Shown here: piece after piece, positions 38,701 to 51,225 of the stretch
How positions within the stretch are numbered: position 1 is the first letter of the stretch
Layout: the number at the start of each line of letters is the position of its first letter
Origin: Triops longicaudatus
Taxonomy: Eukaryota; Arthropoda; Branchiopoda; Notostraca; Triopsidae
NCBI GenBank assembly: GCA_022885665.1
Contig: JAGQDJ010000633.1
Coordinates: 496,001-560,000, forward strand
DNA length: 64,000 nt
Direction of reading: 5' to 3'
Made by a program: the position numbers and the translations under genes
Notes under the pieces: model-generated
What the model saw: the letters and a program-made list of their open reading frames with translations, nothing else
Told to the model about the DNA's origin: nothing
Databases searched by the model: none

Positions 38701-41700
38701 AGAACACAAAAGTCAAGAATCTTTTGTCAATGCCTTTTTATCCGCGTCTCTGTTTTGAAGAGCCTCTTGAGCATATTTCGCACTCAACATTTTGTGCTAC
38801 AGTCTATAACATGGCTCCATGATTACAGATCGCATATTTCTTTTACGGTAAAGAAAAAGGCCTGCAAGAGCCAGACACAAACCCTTCCTTACAAAAGACA
38901 AGGTTTCGCTATCAATGGGAAATTGGTTTGTAGGTGAACAGCATAGTACACATACAACAAAGTACGCTGCGTAATCGATCCGACTCCGAACGCTTCTGCT
39001 CCAGCCTCCGACTGTAAGGAAATTGATACAATAGTTAAAATACGGAACAAATGTACCAACAAATATCCTTAATACTAACGAAAAGGGGCTGATAAGAGAG
39101 CAAAGCGCTTTATAATTTCACGGTGAAGTATTTCCTTAGCCAAGTCAGCTGCTCAGTTTTGACTAGACATTGTTTTGTAATTTCAAATTTATTTCACGTT
39201 TCAATAACTCCTCATAAACTTGTCTCTCTGACCACAAACTTTCCGGTCATGTTAAATTTTTCCGTTACCTTTTATAATGTCCAATCAGGCGTTGTATTCG
39301 ACTCCCGAGCACCTTCGTTAGCTGGTGTGGTTCTCAACTACTCGAAAAGTGTTTATCCGTTTGCATAAATACTCTACTAAGTTCTTCACAACTTTTCAGA
39401 TGCTGTAAAATCTCTACAAATTGTTGACTTTTTTAGGTACAGTGTTTTTGTGTGTTATTTCGCGTGAGCAAAGCTTACAAAGCTCATTGCTCTCTTGTCT
39501 ATACAATGAAGTCTGGTGTCTCTTCAACTACCTAGGGAACAATAAAATAGCTCGCTAGGGCGTTAGGGGTATTTTAGGCAGTTCGCGGGTGGTTTCCAAC
39601 TACCTTGGAAGGTTTTCGTCTTTTCACCCAAACCGGAAATAAGTGCGCACCGAAGTCGAAACTATCGTTGGACTGTCTACCTTACTCTGTGCGACATATC
39701 TGTGCGTTCTTTTCTGTATATCACAGAAGTTTTTTAGTCAAGTGCTAACTGTGCCATAATTCGTAATAGACACGCAATACCGAAATGTACGCAATTTAAG
39801 CGATTTTCTTGTCCTTCTTTAACAGCAATTAAGAGAGATTAAGGACTTTCAATTCAGACAGCGCTTGAAGTAAAACACGCAATAAAACTCCTTGAAAATG
39901 TCGAGTATCAAGCGTTTTCCTGTTAGCATTACAATTAGCATTCTCTTAACATTATCTTTTTTAATAAAAAATACCAAGTTTAGTTTTCAGGTATTCTTTA
40001 CTTTGTTATTTTGTCATAAAGAAGCCATTTCAAAGGCACAACGATTAGGCCAACGAGTAGTTACATTAAACGTCCTACAAGCGCTTGATAACAAATTATG
40101 CAGTACAATATAGCACAGAAGCTTTGTTATTCAGCCTCACTTTAATTGACGGCCGCTTTAACCCAGCCATAACGTTGTCAAAACCTTTTCTGGTATCCGT
40201 TTAAGGAAAATATACAACAGGGTACGCATAATAGTTAAAGACAATGTACAAATTCATTTAGAAAATTCTGATTAATCATGGCATAAGAAAGCATCATAAA
40301 ATATGGCTGAATTATTAAGAGAAATTATGAATCTGAGTACTTTTCTCATACCATGAATCGAATCCTAGGCTTCCCATCCTATATTAACAAAACAAAACCC
40401 AATTTAACTCATTTTAACAAACTTTAATGCTATTAATCTCGGTGCTCCCATGCGAACCACAGGAAAGTTAATGAAAAATATAGGTCAGAAATGTTAGGTT
40501 TAATTAGATTAGTTTAGGACCAGATTAAGTTCAAGAATGCTTATTTGTAAGTTAATTCCAGATTTTACCTACTGGAAGCGCTTCTGAAACGAGCAAATCA
40601 AAAAGAATTTATAAGAAAAATACCCGTATTGTACAACGCGTGAGAAATTTTTATTTGCCTTTATATTATTTCATATTTTCACATTCATCGGCGTGACCGT
40701 AGCTGATTGCCTTCTGCAGGAATAAAAATATGTTTGGCGTCGATCTTATCTTACAGTGTAATCCATCAAACTGCTAAAACGAATAAGATTTTAATACTAC
40801 ACGAGGCAACAAATACGACTATCCAATGAATAAATGCATGACATTTCATACTGGGGACAAAGAAATGTAGCCAACTTTTACCTTCAACCTCTTATAAAGA
40901 AACCCCTTCCTTTTCCGCTATGTTTTTATATAAATCCTAATAATATCGAATGATTGTACTATTATACTTTAATTTTATATTTTTATTTATTTCATTATAT
41001 TATATTTTAATTTATAGATTGCTACTTCAATTTATTTAAAGCTTTCAACACCAGCATATTACTTCGATCGCTGAACTATTTTGACTACCATAAAGACGAG
41101 CTTGTTGCCACTAATTACGTAGCTTCCGAAATTATGCTGGAAAGGAATGTTGAAAACCAGAATTTTCCGAAATTCCTTGTAGGAAAACTGTGTCAGAACT
41201 AAGCAACGTCACCGTATCAGTCCTGAATTAGGTGGCCAGCCTCGTGTGCCAACCTTGTCGCTACCAACCTTTCTCTGTTTTTCCATTCTCAAGGTGTATG
41301 TGTTAGAATTGCTACGTGTAAGGACACCACTGAGCACGTACCAAACCTAATCTCGAGAGAAAAAAATTAATCTGTCGTCAATTTCCGCGTCTGCAGTCGT
41401 GGTGTATACTTTATGATTACAAAATACTCCGCAACATCGTATCATTTTTGTCACTCAAATGTTCCGTTCATTTTTCTCACGGAAACTCGGTCAGCCTAGT
41501 TTCAGCATATTTCTCTAGCACTTCCAAAAAAGCCAATGACACTCTAGCACAGACCCTGTAGAAGGAAATGTCTAGGTTTTAAGATGAAGTGATAGAAACA
41601 TACGACATCCTCTTCCAGAAAGAGAAAAAATCGTCATACGACAATGCTACCGTTTCCAGCAGTGTCAAACGGTATAACTGGTTCTTTGCACACAAAAAAG

Positions 41701-42200
41701 TTATCAGCGTAAATAACACTACAAAGCTATATACGAGAAATAATTAGAACGTGAAAAATGTGTAAGAAAACGTTTCAGAATGTTTAAGAAAAGACAGCTG
41801 CAAGAAGCCAAGGAGTATTTAGATCCAAATTCCTGAAGTCGCTAAGTGTTTCTCAACAAGTCTCGAAACTTTTAAGCTCGAATGTCTGTTGTTTGTTTTG
41901 CAAACGACCCAGAATTTAGCTTTTGGTGTGGCTGTAATAATTACATGCTGTAATCACTGACACTGCTAAATTGACGAACACACACACACAAAAAAAGCGC
42001 TGGGCACTCCCTGTAAATTAGCAAGACCCATTTTTCCTAAACTGTGTGAAGGTCTTATAGTCTTAAGTGAAAGCTAATTACGTTTTTTTTTCTGTAGGTG
42101 ATCTACATTGGTGCACGGTGCAGAAGTTACTTGCTTTACATTTCTGCGACTTCCGAGGATCTCAAACGATTTATTCCAAAACGTTGAGGGAAAAACGTCG
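35794..42200. other. Large intergenic region without a recognised gene
   Basis: This 6.4 kb AT-rich gap separates two divergent genes (importin-11 and the kuzbanian-like protease). It contains a 22-base T run (36414-36435) and a copied importin-11 exon fragment (36560-36591). The longest ATG-initiated open frame is 122 codons on the - strand (38011-37643); I recognise no domain in it. The ends presumably hold the two promoters. Confidence 0.5.
36560..36591 (-). repeat. Copied fragment of importin-11 exon 12
   Basis: Thirty-two bases here are identical and in the same orientation to 32464-32495, inside the importin-11 exon that encodes VWVDKMTLVS. Allowing one mismatch extends the match to 37 bases (36555-36591). 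The flanks are unrelated. Confidence 0.85.
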
Positions 42201-45200
42201 ATGGCCGCTGCGTCTCGCAGCTGGCCTACCACGACCTGTTCTAACGTTTCTGCCACATCATGGATGTCTGCCATGATGACCTCGCTCTTCACCGCCAGGT
42301 CAATCAATGTCACGACCCTACTAACGTTACTTTTGATCTGGAACTGTGTTAGCTCGCGGGAAGTAAAGCCAGGTGAGTTTTCCTTGATAATCATATATTC
42401 ATATTATCATATAATCATATTTCATTTGATAATCATAAATTTGCTAAATCAAATTTGTTTGGAAAGTTTTTTGGCAGTTTCAGATTTCTGGCGATATATT
42501 ACCGTTGACCTAAAACAAGCCGACTTTTTAATAATATAACTACCGCTTTAAAATAGCACATACCAGTTTCTTGCCTTGATCAAGTGTTAATTGTTAGCGT
42601 TTTCCATTACGGCTTCTGTCTCTTGTGAGCACGAGCTGTACGAAAGAAGAAAAAAGATTTGAGGGCACAAGCTTTGTGGAATGATGTAGAATCATGAAAA
42701 AAGAAATCCGGGCTTGGAAGGCTTACACTCGCTGGAAAGAAACCTTGTAGGCGAGAAAAACACGCGGGGGCAGGAAAGGTACATATTACGTAGCACGTCA
42801 TGGTACAGGCTTAAGGAGCTGGGATGAAGGCCGCAAATTGAGTTAGCATGGATTACGTGACTCGGGCACTTTCCTGCCCTGAACAATAGCCAACCAGAAG
42901 AATGTTGTCATTTGTGGCTGCAAAGCTGGCTGACTTAAGTTTTAGCTTTAGTCTAATATCGCAGACGCATATTCGAACAATACCATGGTGCTGGATGACG
43001 AACCGGATTACCATTTTAATAATGTCGTATTAAAAACTCTTGGAAATTTTCAGGAATTTTACACAGAACTTATGAAAATAGGCTTAGGCTCTGTACCTAT
43101 TAAGTTTTTGTCCTTTTCAGGAGAAAGAAAATATCTAATACTAGAACGAAAAAACTTTTTATACACTCAACGTAGCTTTGTTGGCCCATCGATGTGCAAG
43201 TATGCAATTTCTTCTAGTCCATTTGCACTTTCCCTTCGGAGCGCAGTATGCAATTCGAGTCTCCTGCATAGCAAAAAGCTTTTCTTTTTCGGAACTTTAT
43301 TGAGTTGAAAGTCATTGGAAGTTTTCCCTTTTAACCGTGCATGGCAGCTCGCCTGGTTACTTCTCAGCGCTTGACCTTTTCTGGACATGAGAGCCAACTA
43401 CATATTGGGAATCATTTCACACACTCAAGCGTGATACGGAATTTTTTCCTTCTTTTCCTCTTTGGCAGACATGACTTGCAAGCTGAAAAAAAGTTTTTTT
43501 TTCCCCTCGTCGGAGCTACACAAGTCACACAAATTCACTATTTTGTATTCTCTAGCCATTCACCGATATAGTAGGGCTATCAAGCCTAGTATATATTCGC
43601 CTTTGTTACAACTTTTGAAAAAAGTCTCAAGAAAAAAATACTCAGAAAGTGTATTCCTTTCTTGAACACTTGAGCACACCATAGCACGCTCTTCCTCGTC
43701 GAGGTGGTGTTTTAATCGAGAAAAGAGAAATCAAGAGTGTGCACTTTTTCGCGTAGGGACATTTTTTTCTGTCGAATAGATTAATTTACTAAAATTTCTG
43801 GCTAAAATGTTATTGTTTATGTAGACATTTGTTCATTGTATTGGAATAATTTAGGACAATTTTATTATGCAATTGGAAAAATAGGTTTGAAGCTAAACGA
43901 TTTCATCAACCACTTCGAGCCGCTTTATTATGAGCATGACCATGTCCGCGCCCAGCACGAACGCCTCCGGCGGAGTATCGACGACACGATTCGGTTCCAA
44001 TTTGACGCCCATAAACGGTAAATGAGGAAAAACCTTTTGAGAACTTTTCGACATTTTTATTTCTTTCTCCCCTAAGACGTTTCAAGATACGCTTACACCC
44101 CTCCAGCCAGCATATCTTCACCGACGATGTCGTACTTGAAAATACCGATGGTCCTATCAATGTTGCCACCGATAACGTCTACTCAGGCACCTTGGAAGGT
44201 TTGCTGTTCTTTTCTTTAATACAGTCATTTGGAGCACGTCGTAGACTCTACAATAATTCTTCTCTTTCAAGACGACGACCAGTCCGAGGTGCACGGTATT
44301 ATCACGAAAGACGGCATCTTCGACGGAACCATTTCGACGGCCACCGAGGATTATTACGTGGAGCCCTCTAGCCGTTACGCGCCTGAGTTATCTACCTTGT
44401 TGACGTCTCACAAAGGGAATGGGTCGTTTTTCCCTGCCGTTATTTATAAAGCCTCCGATGTGACTCCGCCTTGGCAATTGTCTTCTTCGGCTTCTCACTG
44501 TGCTTCCCATGAGCTGTTTCTCAAACGTGGGGAAAATATGTACAATCACTGCCAGGATATCAGTGAATGTGAAGAGAGACTCCCTCGATCACCGCCGCGT
44601 GCCAACCCAAACCACACCTCTACCTCGTCTGTGATATCTCATCGTTATCGTCGTGAGCAGCGGCACCAAAAACAGTATTCCGCGTCTCATTCTAGGGTCA
44701 TTGACCGCGAGTGGAATTCCAACGAGACCATCCGGGGGAGGATAACTGCAGGGCGAAGTTTCCAGCGGAGGAGTACCATCGATCCGAAGAAAGTGACTTG
44801 CATGCTGTACTTGCAAGCGGATCATCTCTTTTATCAGAAACTAGGGAGCGAAGAAGCTTGTATTGAGAGTATGACGCGCCATGTGCAGAGAGTGAATGCA
44901 ATTTACAAGAATATCGACTTCAACGGCGATGGAAGGCCGGATGGTCTTACATTCATGATCAAACGGATAAAAGTGCACACGGAAAAAGCTTTGCAGGATG
45001 TTGGCTATCGATTCCCGGGCAACTACGGTGTAGAGAAATTCCTAGAACTATTCTCGGGTAACAGTTTCCGCTTTTCTACTGCATTCAGATCCTTAACGGT
45101 ACAAAATGCTTTTAGGGAGTTCTGTTTTTCTACAAGAATAAAAAAAGTATAATTGTAAATCCATTTTAATGTAAAACTTTACTAGAAGATTTAAAGTCGA

Positions 45201-48200
45201 GAAGATTTAAAAACGATTATTTTGTCTATTTATTTTGAAACCATAATCTACTGACGGCTACATTTATCGAATCTCTTTGATGTTACATTGTTGACACTAA
45301 TAGCGTTAATTTCTTTCGTGTGAAATAGAGGAGGACTACGATGCGTTTTGTCTCGCGTATATGTTCACGTACCGAGATTTTGAGGGCGGGACTTTGGGAT
45401 TAGCGTGGACCGGGGATTTGAAAAATGCAGGCGGAGTTTGTGAGAAAAATGGGGTATTATACAAACTTTACCGATTACGGTTCATAAATTAACTGGTTTT
45501 CTCTTTTAAGCATTATCGGGGTAGTTTGAAAAGCCTAAATACGGGCATTGTGACGTTACTCAACTACGGCAAGCACGTTCCTCCCGCTGTGTCCCACGTA
45601 ACTCTAGCTCACGAAATTGGGCACAATTTCGGCTCACCGGTAACACTGTCACATAAATGAGACATACATAGGGAAATTATACATTGTATGTGCACCAATT
45701 TTACACATTTAGCACGATCCTGAGAACAACAAAGAGTGTACGCCGGGCGGAGAAGATGGCAATTATATCATGTTCGCTCGTGCTACGTCGGGTGACAAGA
45801 AGAATAACAACAAGTTTTCGCCTTGCAGCCTCAAAAGCATCAACAGCGTACTCAATTCCAAAGCCCGCGACGCCAAGGGTTGTTTTACAGGTATTTGCAT
45901 TAGGGAAGGAATTACACATGAATAGCATGTTGTTGAATATTCAAGAACCCCAAACTGCCATTTGCGGCAATGGAGTGGTGGAAGTTGGAGAAGAATGCGA
46001 CTGCGGATGGGAAGAAGATTGCCGCGAAAGTTGTTGTTATCCTATGCGTACGTCTCCACTGCAAGGCGAAACACCATGCACGTTACGCCCTTACCGGGTG
46101 TGCTCTCCTTCGCAGGTAATTTACGAGTTGCTAATTTGGACCACTTTCGTGAAAACGGGGCTCTGACACATATTGCCCACTTACGTCTTATCTTATTTTT
46201 AAGTAATGTCGAAATCTTGATCTAACACTCTTGTAACGAATTTCTAGCTATAAAAGAGGGATTTTAAGGTCCCGTGGTAATATAAATGTAGTCTTTCGAA
46301 AAAGAGTCTAACATACCGAACTTTGAGTGTAACGATTTTTAAGGGGGTTCTTTTTAACAAGATTCTAATGTATTACTGATGTGTTGACCTAACTACTAAA
46401 TAAGAATTATTTTATTTCAAGTACAGATTAAAAATGGCATATGACTAGTGTTATATGTTAATTTATACTTCCTTTATTTTTTTTATTTTTTTTTTTTTTT
46501 TGTCTTCGTGTATACGTGGCATTACAAGACAATCAAACCAATCTCGATACTTTTTTTTTCTTTTCGTGATAGGGTCCATGTTGTACTCACGATTGCCGCT
46601 TAAAAGCTGGCGTCAAATGCCGGGATGACAACGGATGTCGTGACTCGAGCTTCTGTGATGGCCGTGGTCCAGCATGCCCGCCCTCGAATAACAAGCCCAA
46701 CAAGACTATTTGCAATGAGGAGTTCGTGTGTTTCATGGGTGAATGCACCGGTTCGATCTGCATCGCCTACGGTCTCGAGTCATGCCAGTGCTCGCAGGGT
46801 CCGGGTGACCCGCCAACGAAATCTTGTGAATTATGCTGTAAGCTCCCTGGGGATGATCAGCCCTGTTTGTCAAGTTTCGAGTGGAATGCCGTACCATACG
46901 ACGTCCCCGACATGAACGCCAAGCCAGGAACGCCTTGCAATGACTATAATGGTTACTGTGATGTTTTCCAGCGCTGTAGAGAGGTAGCTCAATATCTCTT
47001 AAAATATTTCTGCTCCTTGGAATATTGATTGAATCGCAAATCCAAACAGGTGGATCCCTCCGGACCTTTGGCTACACTCCGTCGATTACTCTTGTCAGAC
47101 GAAAGTATTGCCTCACTAAAAAAGTGGGTTGAAGAGCACTGGTACGGCGTACTGTTCATCGCCGTAGGCTTTATCGTCCTTATGGTAATTCCATATCTTG
47201 CACACCTCCTTTTACCTAATACTTCCTCAACGTAAATTGTAAAATCCCCCTATTTTTTAAAATGCATTTAATGCTTACATGAAATGATCCCATCGTATGG
47301 CTTTGCTCTATGCATCTTCCATTGTTTTAATGCTTGCCTAACAAATCCTAGTCGCTGCATGTGGCTTGTAAGTATAATCCCATTTTCTCTGTTTTTGGCT
47401 TCAATGGGCATCCATATTTTTTTTTTACCTTTGTACCTTAAAGACCGTATTTGTGTCCTGCGTAGGTCGTTATCGTACGGCTTTTTGGCAAGAAACATTC
47501 AAAAACCTCCCGCGTGCGCCGAGTTAGCCGTCGCCGTGCGGTTAAACAACGAGCACCCAATGCAAGCAATGGAGCAGCAGGAGCGACTGAACCAGAAGTA
47601 GATGCTAATGGTCACATTGTTCACCCTGCCGTAGTCCGCCCGTACCTTCCGTTTAAAAAGAAAGTACGGGAAAAGGCCGGCCGTGGACGATCAGCCCATA
47701 CTTCGCACGCTAAAGGCGTAGCTAAAGCCAGTCGTTCTGCTCGCGTACTGCACCGCATATTAGGTCGTTCCAGTCCTGCCAAAGTTCCTGTACGTAAGTC
47801 TTCTGGTGCTATAAGCAGCACTGAGAAAGTCAAGTCATGGCTAGAACGGGAGGATGCTGCTCCAATAGGCGGCCAGCAGCCTGCGAGAAAAGTGACCCAT
47901 CCAATTTCACCTCCACAGTCTTCACCAGCTGAGCCATTAATGACCGTGCCAATAGACGAAGAAGCTCGAAATGGCTCAGCACCAAAGCCGAAAGGAGTAG
48001 GACGCTCCATCTCTGAAAATCCTCAAAGGACTTCCTCCGCTCGCTTTGAGGTTACTAGCCATGGTCCTCATAAAACGGGTTCTGCACTGCCTGCTTTCAG
48101 GCGTTCTCAAAGTCATATGGCCAAAAGCCAGTCCTACAACCCTAATCCTGGAAACGTTCTCCGGAAATCCGAGTCTCAATCCCGGTTACTCATGTCCCGT

Positions 48201-49106
48201 TCCCGATCGTTGTCAGCTTCCCAGTCCCAGAGTCCTGAAATGAACCAAGTAGGACCTTCGCGGGACCTAACCCTCCAAAATACAGAAGAACTGGAGTCGG
48301 ATATTGAGGTCTTCAATCCCCCGTCTTTAACACGAATGGAATCCCAGGTGCAACTATTGTCACCGAGCACTGACGAACTGCCAAGGAAACGCAAAAGCAG
48401 TGGCCAATCGTGTAAAACCTCCGCATTGCCAGAATCACACCCGGAGCCACACTTACCTAAATCTGCCACGGATTCCAAGTTGAAAGCGATTATAAGTGCG
48501 CCCGCATTAAGAAGCACCGCGAGAGGGACAAAACGTGCTTCCAGCCTTGAAGTGCTCAATGTATTTAAATTTAAACCTAACCTTAGAAGTGCAAGTGGAA
48601 CTATGCAGAATCAGCCCCCTCAAGCCAAACCGAGTCAGAAAAGGGATACGACGAAAAGAAAAGGGGAGGGAACTACTTTAGGATTAGGTCCTGTGCGCGT
48701 GGTCCTCAAATGGCACGGGAAATCTAGTGCTGGGGCTAGAAAGAAGAAGGCTAGTGCTAGCAGTAGTGGTGACGGCAAGAAAAAGCGGCAAGTGATAGTA
48801 TATTCCAATCCCAAGCCGACCTTAAGTGACAAAAGCAAAATGCGCACGAAAACTGCCAATCAAGATAAGGAAGTGAGCAGAGAACAAAAAGGTGGCAGCC
48901 AAGGGGAATCTACGAGAAAACTTATTCGTATTGCAGAAAATCCGCTCGATCGGCATGATTTAGTGAATCCGGGATATACTGCCAGTCCGGAGCCGGAACG
49001 TAGTCACAAAATTTCCAGCAGCGCTTTACGTGGCACACCGTCAGATAGTTCTTCTGGACACATTAGTATCCACATCGATGCCGAGACGGAAAATGTTGAT
49101 TGTTGA
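42201..49106 (+). CDS. kul: ADAM10-type metalloprotease, kuzbanian-like, with long basic tail
   Basis: Eleven exons: 42201-42372, 43855-44017, 44077-44198, 44272-45057, 45329-45453, 45511-45639, 45713-45890, 45946-46115, 46573-46983, 47050-47184, 47466-49106; about 1343 aa. ADAM10-family proteases shed ectodomains, including Notch and its ligands, at the cell surface. A hydrophobic signal segment (LLTLLLIW) precedes a prodomain with basic sites (HRYRRE, FQRR). The catalytic domain has the zinc motif HEIGHNFGSPHD (about 490-501, split by an intron after GSP). A disintegrin/Cys-rich region follows (CGNGVVEVGEECDCG, GPCCTHDC, GSICIAYGLE), then one membrane span (about 783-804). The tail of about 540 residues, in a single exon, is Ser/Lys/Arg-rich (KKKRQ, RSRSLSASQSQS). 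It lacks the VHTPSSNP membrane-proximal motif of ADAM10, which the neighbour has, so I assign this one as the kuzbanian-like paralogue. Other in-frame ATGs downstream of 42201 (for example MMTSLF) could also start the signal peptide. Confidence 0.9.
42373..43854. other. First intron of the kuzbanian-like gene
   Basis: This 1.5 kb intron begins GTGAGT and ends TTTAG. It contains an ATG-initiated open frame at 42985-43308 (107 codons) with no recognisable motif. I see no exon or RNA gene in it. Confidence 0.6.
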
Positions 49107-51225
49107 AACTGTTCCCGAGTCTCTTGTGTATGTGTGTTAAACGAGCATATCAGCCACTTTTCTATTTCGCTTTTTTTGTCAGCCTGAAACGCTTGTTTGT
49201 GCAGTGAGATTCTGTCTGTCAGGAAATGTTTCAACTTGTTGGAGTCCTATGAATTTGTTTGGGAAAGTGGGATGGTCGCAATTTACTGGGGGTGGGATGG
49301 GAATATTGACTGTCAGTGCAAGTTGACAATTCAGTAATATGAAAGTATATTTGCGAAATGGAGTTCAGCTCCATTGCTTTGTACAAACAGTAAATAAAGA
49401 TCGGCAACTTTTTAAGCAGCAAACTGCTATTTTTCTATTTCAATCAGACCGGTCAACATAATGCTTGATCAATGGTTACTCTGCTTCTTCCCTCTCTTGA
49501 TTTTCCCCAACTGAATTCGCTATAATCTAGGCTACTGTTTACTTACCCCTAAGGGTACTCTTCACGTGAGTGTTGTGTTATTATCAAGTGTATTTCTTTT
49601 TTTTTCCTCAGTGGTTGTCTTCGGTAAAGACCGGAAAAGAAATGTACAAGGGAAAATTTTATTTTCAGGCCATCTTTCAGAACACCTTTCTTAAGCTCTT
49701 CGAAATCTTTGTTCTAGAAATGAAGAGAGGAATTGTTCTTATAAAACTAAAATCGCAAAAAAAATCTTAATTTTTATAAGATTAATAGAACATTCTACCT
49801 GAAAATATTTTCCAGTTTCTTTCTCAATCAGGTTGACGAATACTTCCAAAAATGTCCACGTAATGTTATTTTCATTCCGCTTTTCCTCGTTCTATTAAAT
49901 GTGTTATTTCCTGTCCTTACTTCACAACTCGGTATTTCAGATAGTATGACGAACACTTGAACGACATGCAGACCACGAACAGAGGTAAATAATAAACAGT
50001 AGCCTAGCTTCAGAAAGCCCGCAAGTGACGCTTCACGTGGTGAAAGTAAGAAACGTGGTCTTGGCACACACCGAAAAGTGAATCCTTTGAAAACGAACTG
50101 TCAGCTGCAGTAAACGGTTATGAGGCCCCGGTTATATAATTATCGGTAAAAACGCATTTCGTATAACTAACTTAGGGTACACAGACAAGATTTTCTGTTT
50201 ACGAAAGTTTCGTTATAACGACATTTTATCTGATTAAATTGTCAGGATTTTTTTCCTTGTGGATCCTTTTTTTATTACCCTTGCATATTTAAAATTGACA
50301 TTTTCGTTTTAGAATTAGGCCATGCGGCTACTTCGTGAGGTCAGTGTTCAAAATTGACAAGAAAACGTCTGCTTTTGCGTATAGATGACATTAAAGAGTA
50401 AAGACTATCGACGAACCTGATTACCTCTGTTTTACTTTCTGGCAATTATTGTTTATCTATATTTATTTCTAGAAAACGTAAGAATATAGAAAAATGTCCA
50501 GTTTCCGTAGCCGGGAATGGGTAAAGCCAAATCTGGAATGAGAGAATTTTTTCGATCATGGCAAGCATCGTGTCCAACTCTTCTAGGTGTTATACACAAA
50601 TACCAATATATTTATATACAAATAGGAAACAAACAAATGCCAAAGAAAGTTGTACACGAATTATTTTAAACTTTCCACAAACAAGGCAATTTCCTTCTTC
50701 AAATTTCGATCACTAATAAATCTCAAGAAGACAGGTCTACCAGATCTGTTTGTAGGTGTAAGACCACGTTAAAACTAACACTGACCTAGAGACAAAGTAT
50801 TAAAACAGAGAAACTACGTTCGAACCCCCCACTTTCCATAATCTTGTTGGGGAGAGACTCTGACGGCAAGTTGGATGAATGTTGCACTGAAAAGTGGGGG
50901 AAAAACGAAAGGGCACTTGGGTACAAAGATCTTTCACAAATGGACTTTGGAGGCCCGAGAGAAGAAAAGACGGATCAGTAAATTAAAGCGACCTCATATT
51001 GTATCCAAAGACAGTAGGGCGTAGCATTGTTTTCTCTACAAAAGAGCAAATTCACGGGCACTCACTTTAACTGACACAACTCAAATCTGCGCAAAAAAAG
51101 TCTCTTTGTAACAACCATCCAATATGCCACTTCGTAAGGTTGGAAAGTGTTTTTCTTGCCTTTTTGGTCCACAGGAAAGGGTTTCACTGTCTTGAACCAC
51201 AGAGGTTCGAAAAAGTTTCGATTTT
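49107..51225. other. Convergent intergenic region between the two ADAM10-type genes
   Basis: This holds the facing 3' UTRs. AATAAA for the upstream gene is at 49393. Around 50100-50235 lie degenerate TATAACGAA/CGTATAACT-type words like those in the lingerer intron, possibly an old DNA transposon remnant. No gene is visible. Confidence 0.5.
49393..49398 (+). terminator. Candidate poly(A) signal of the kuzbanian-like gene
   Basis: A canonical AATAAA lies about 290 bases after the stop codon at 49106. Confidence 0.5.

Noticed and set aside
42985..43308. 107-codon frame in the first intron of the kuzbanian-like gene
   Set aside because: No similarity to the ADAM prodomain; the exon 1 to exon 2 junction is complete without it.
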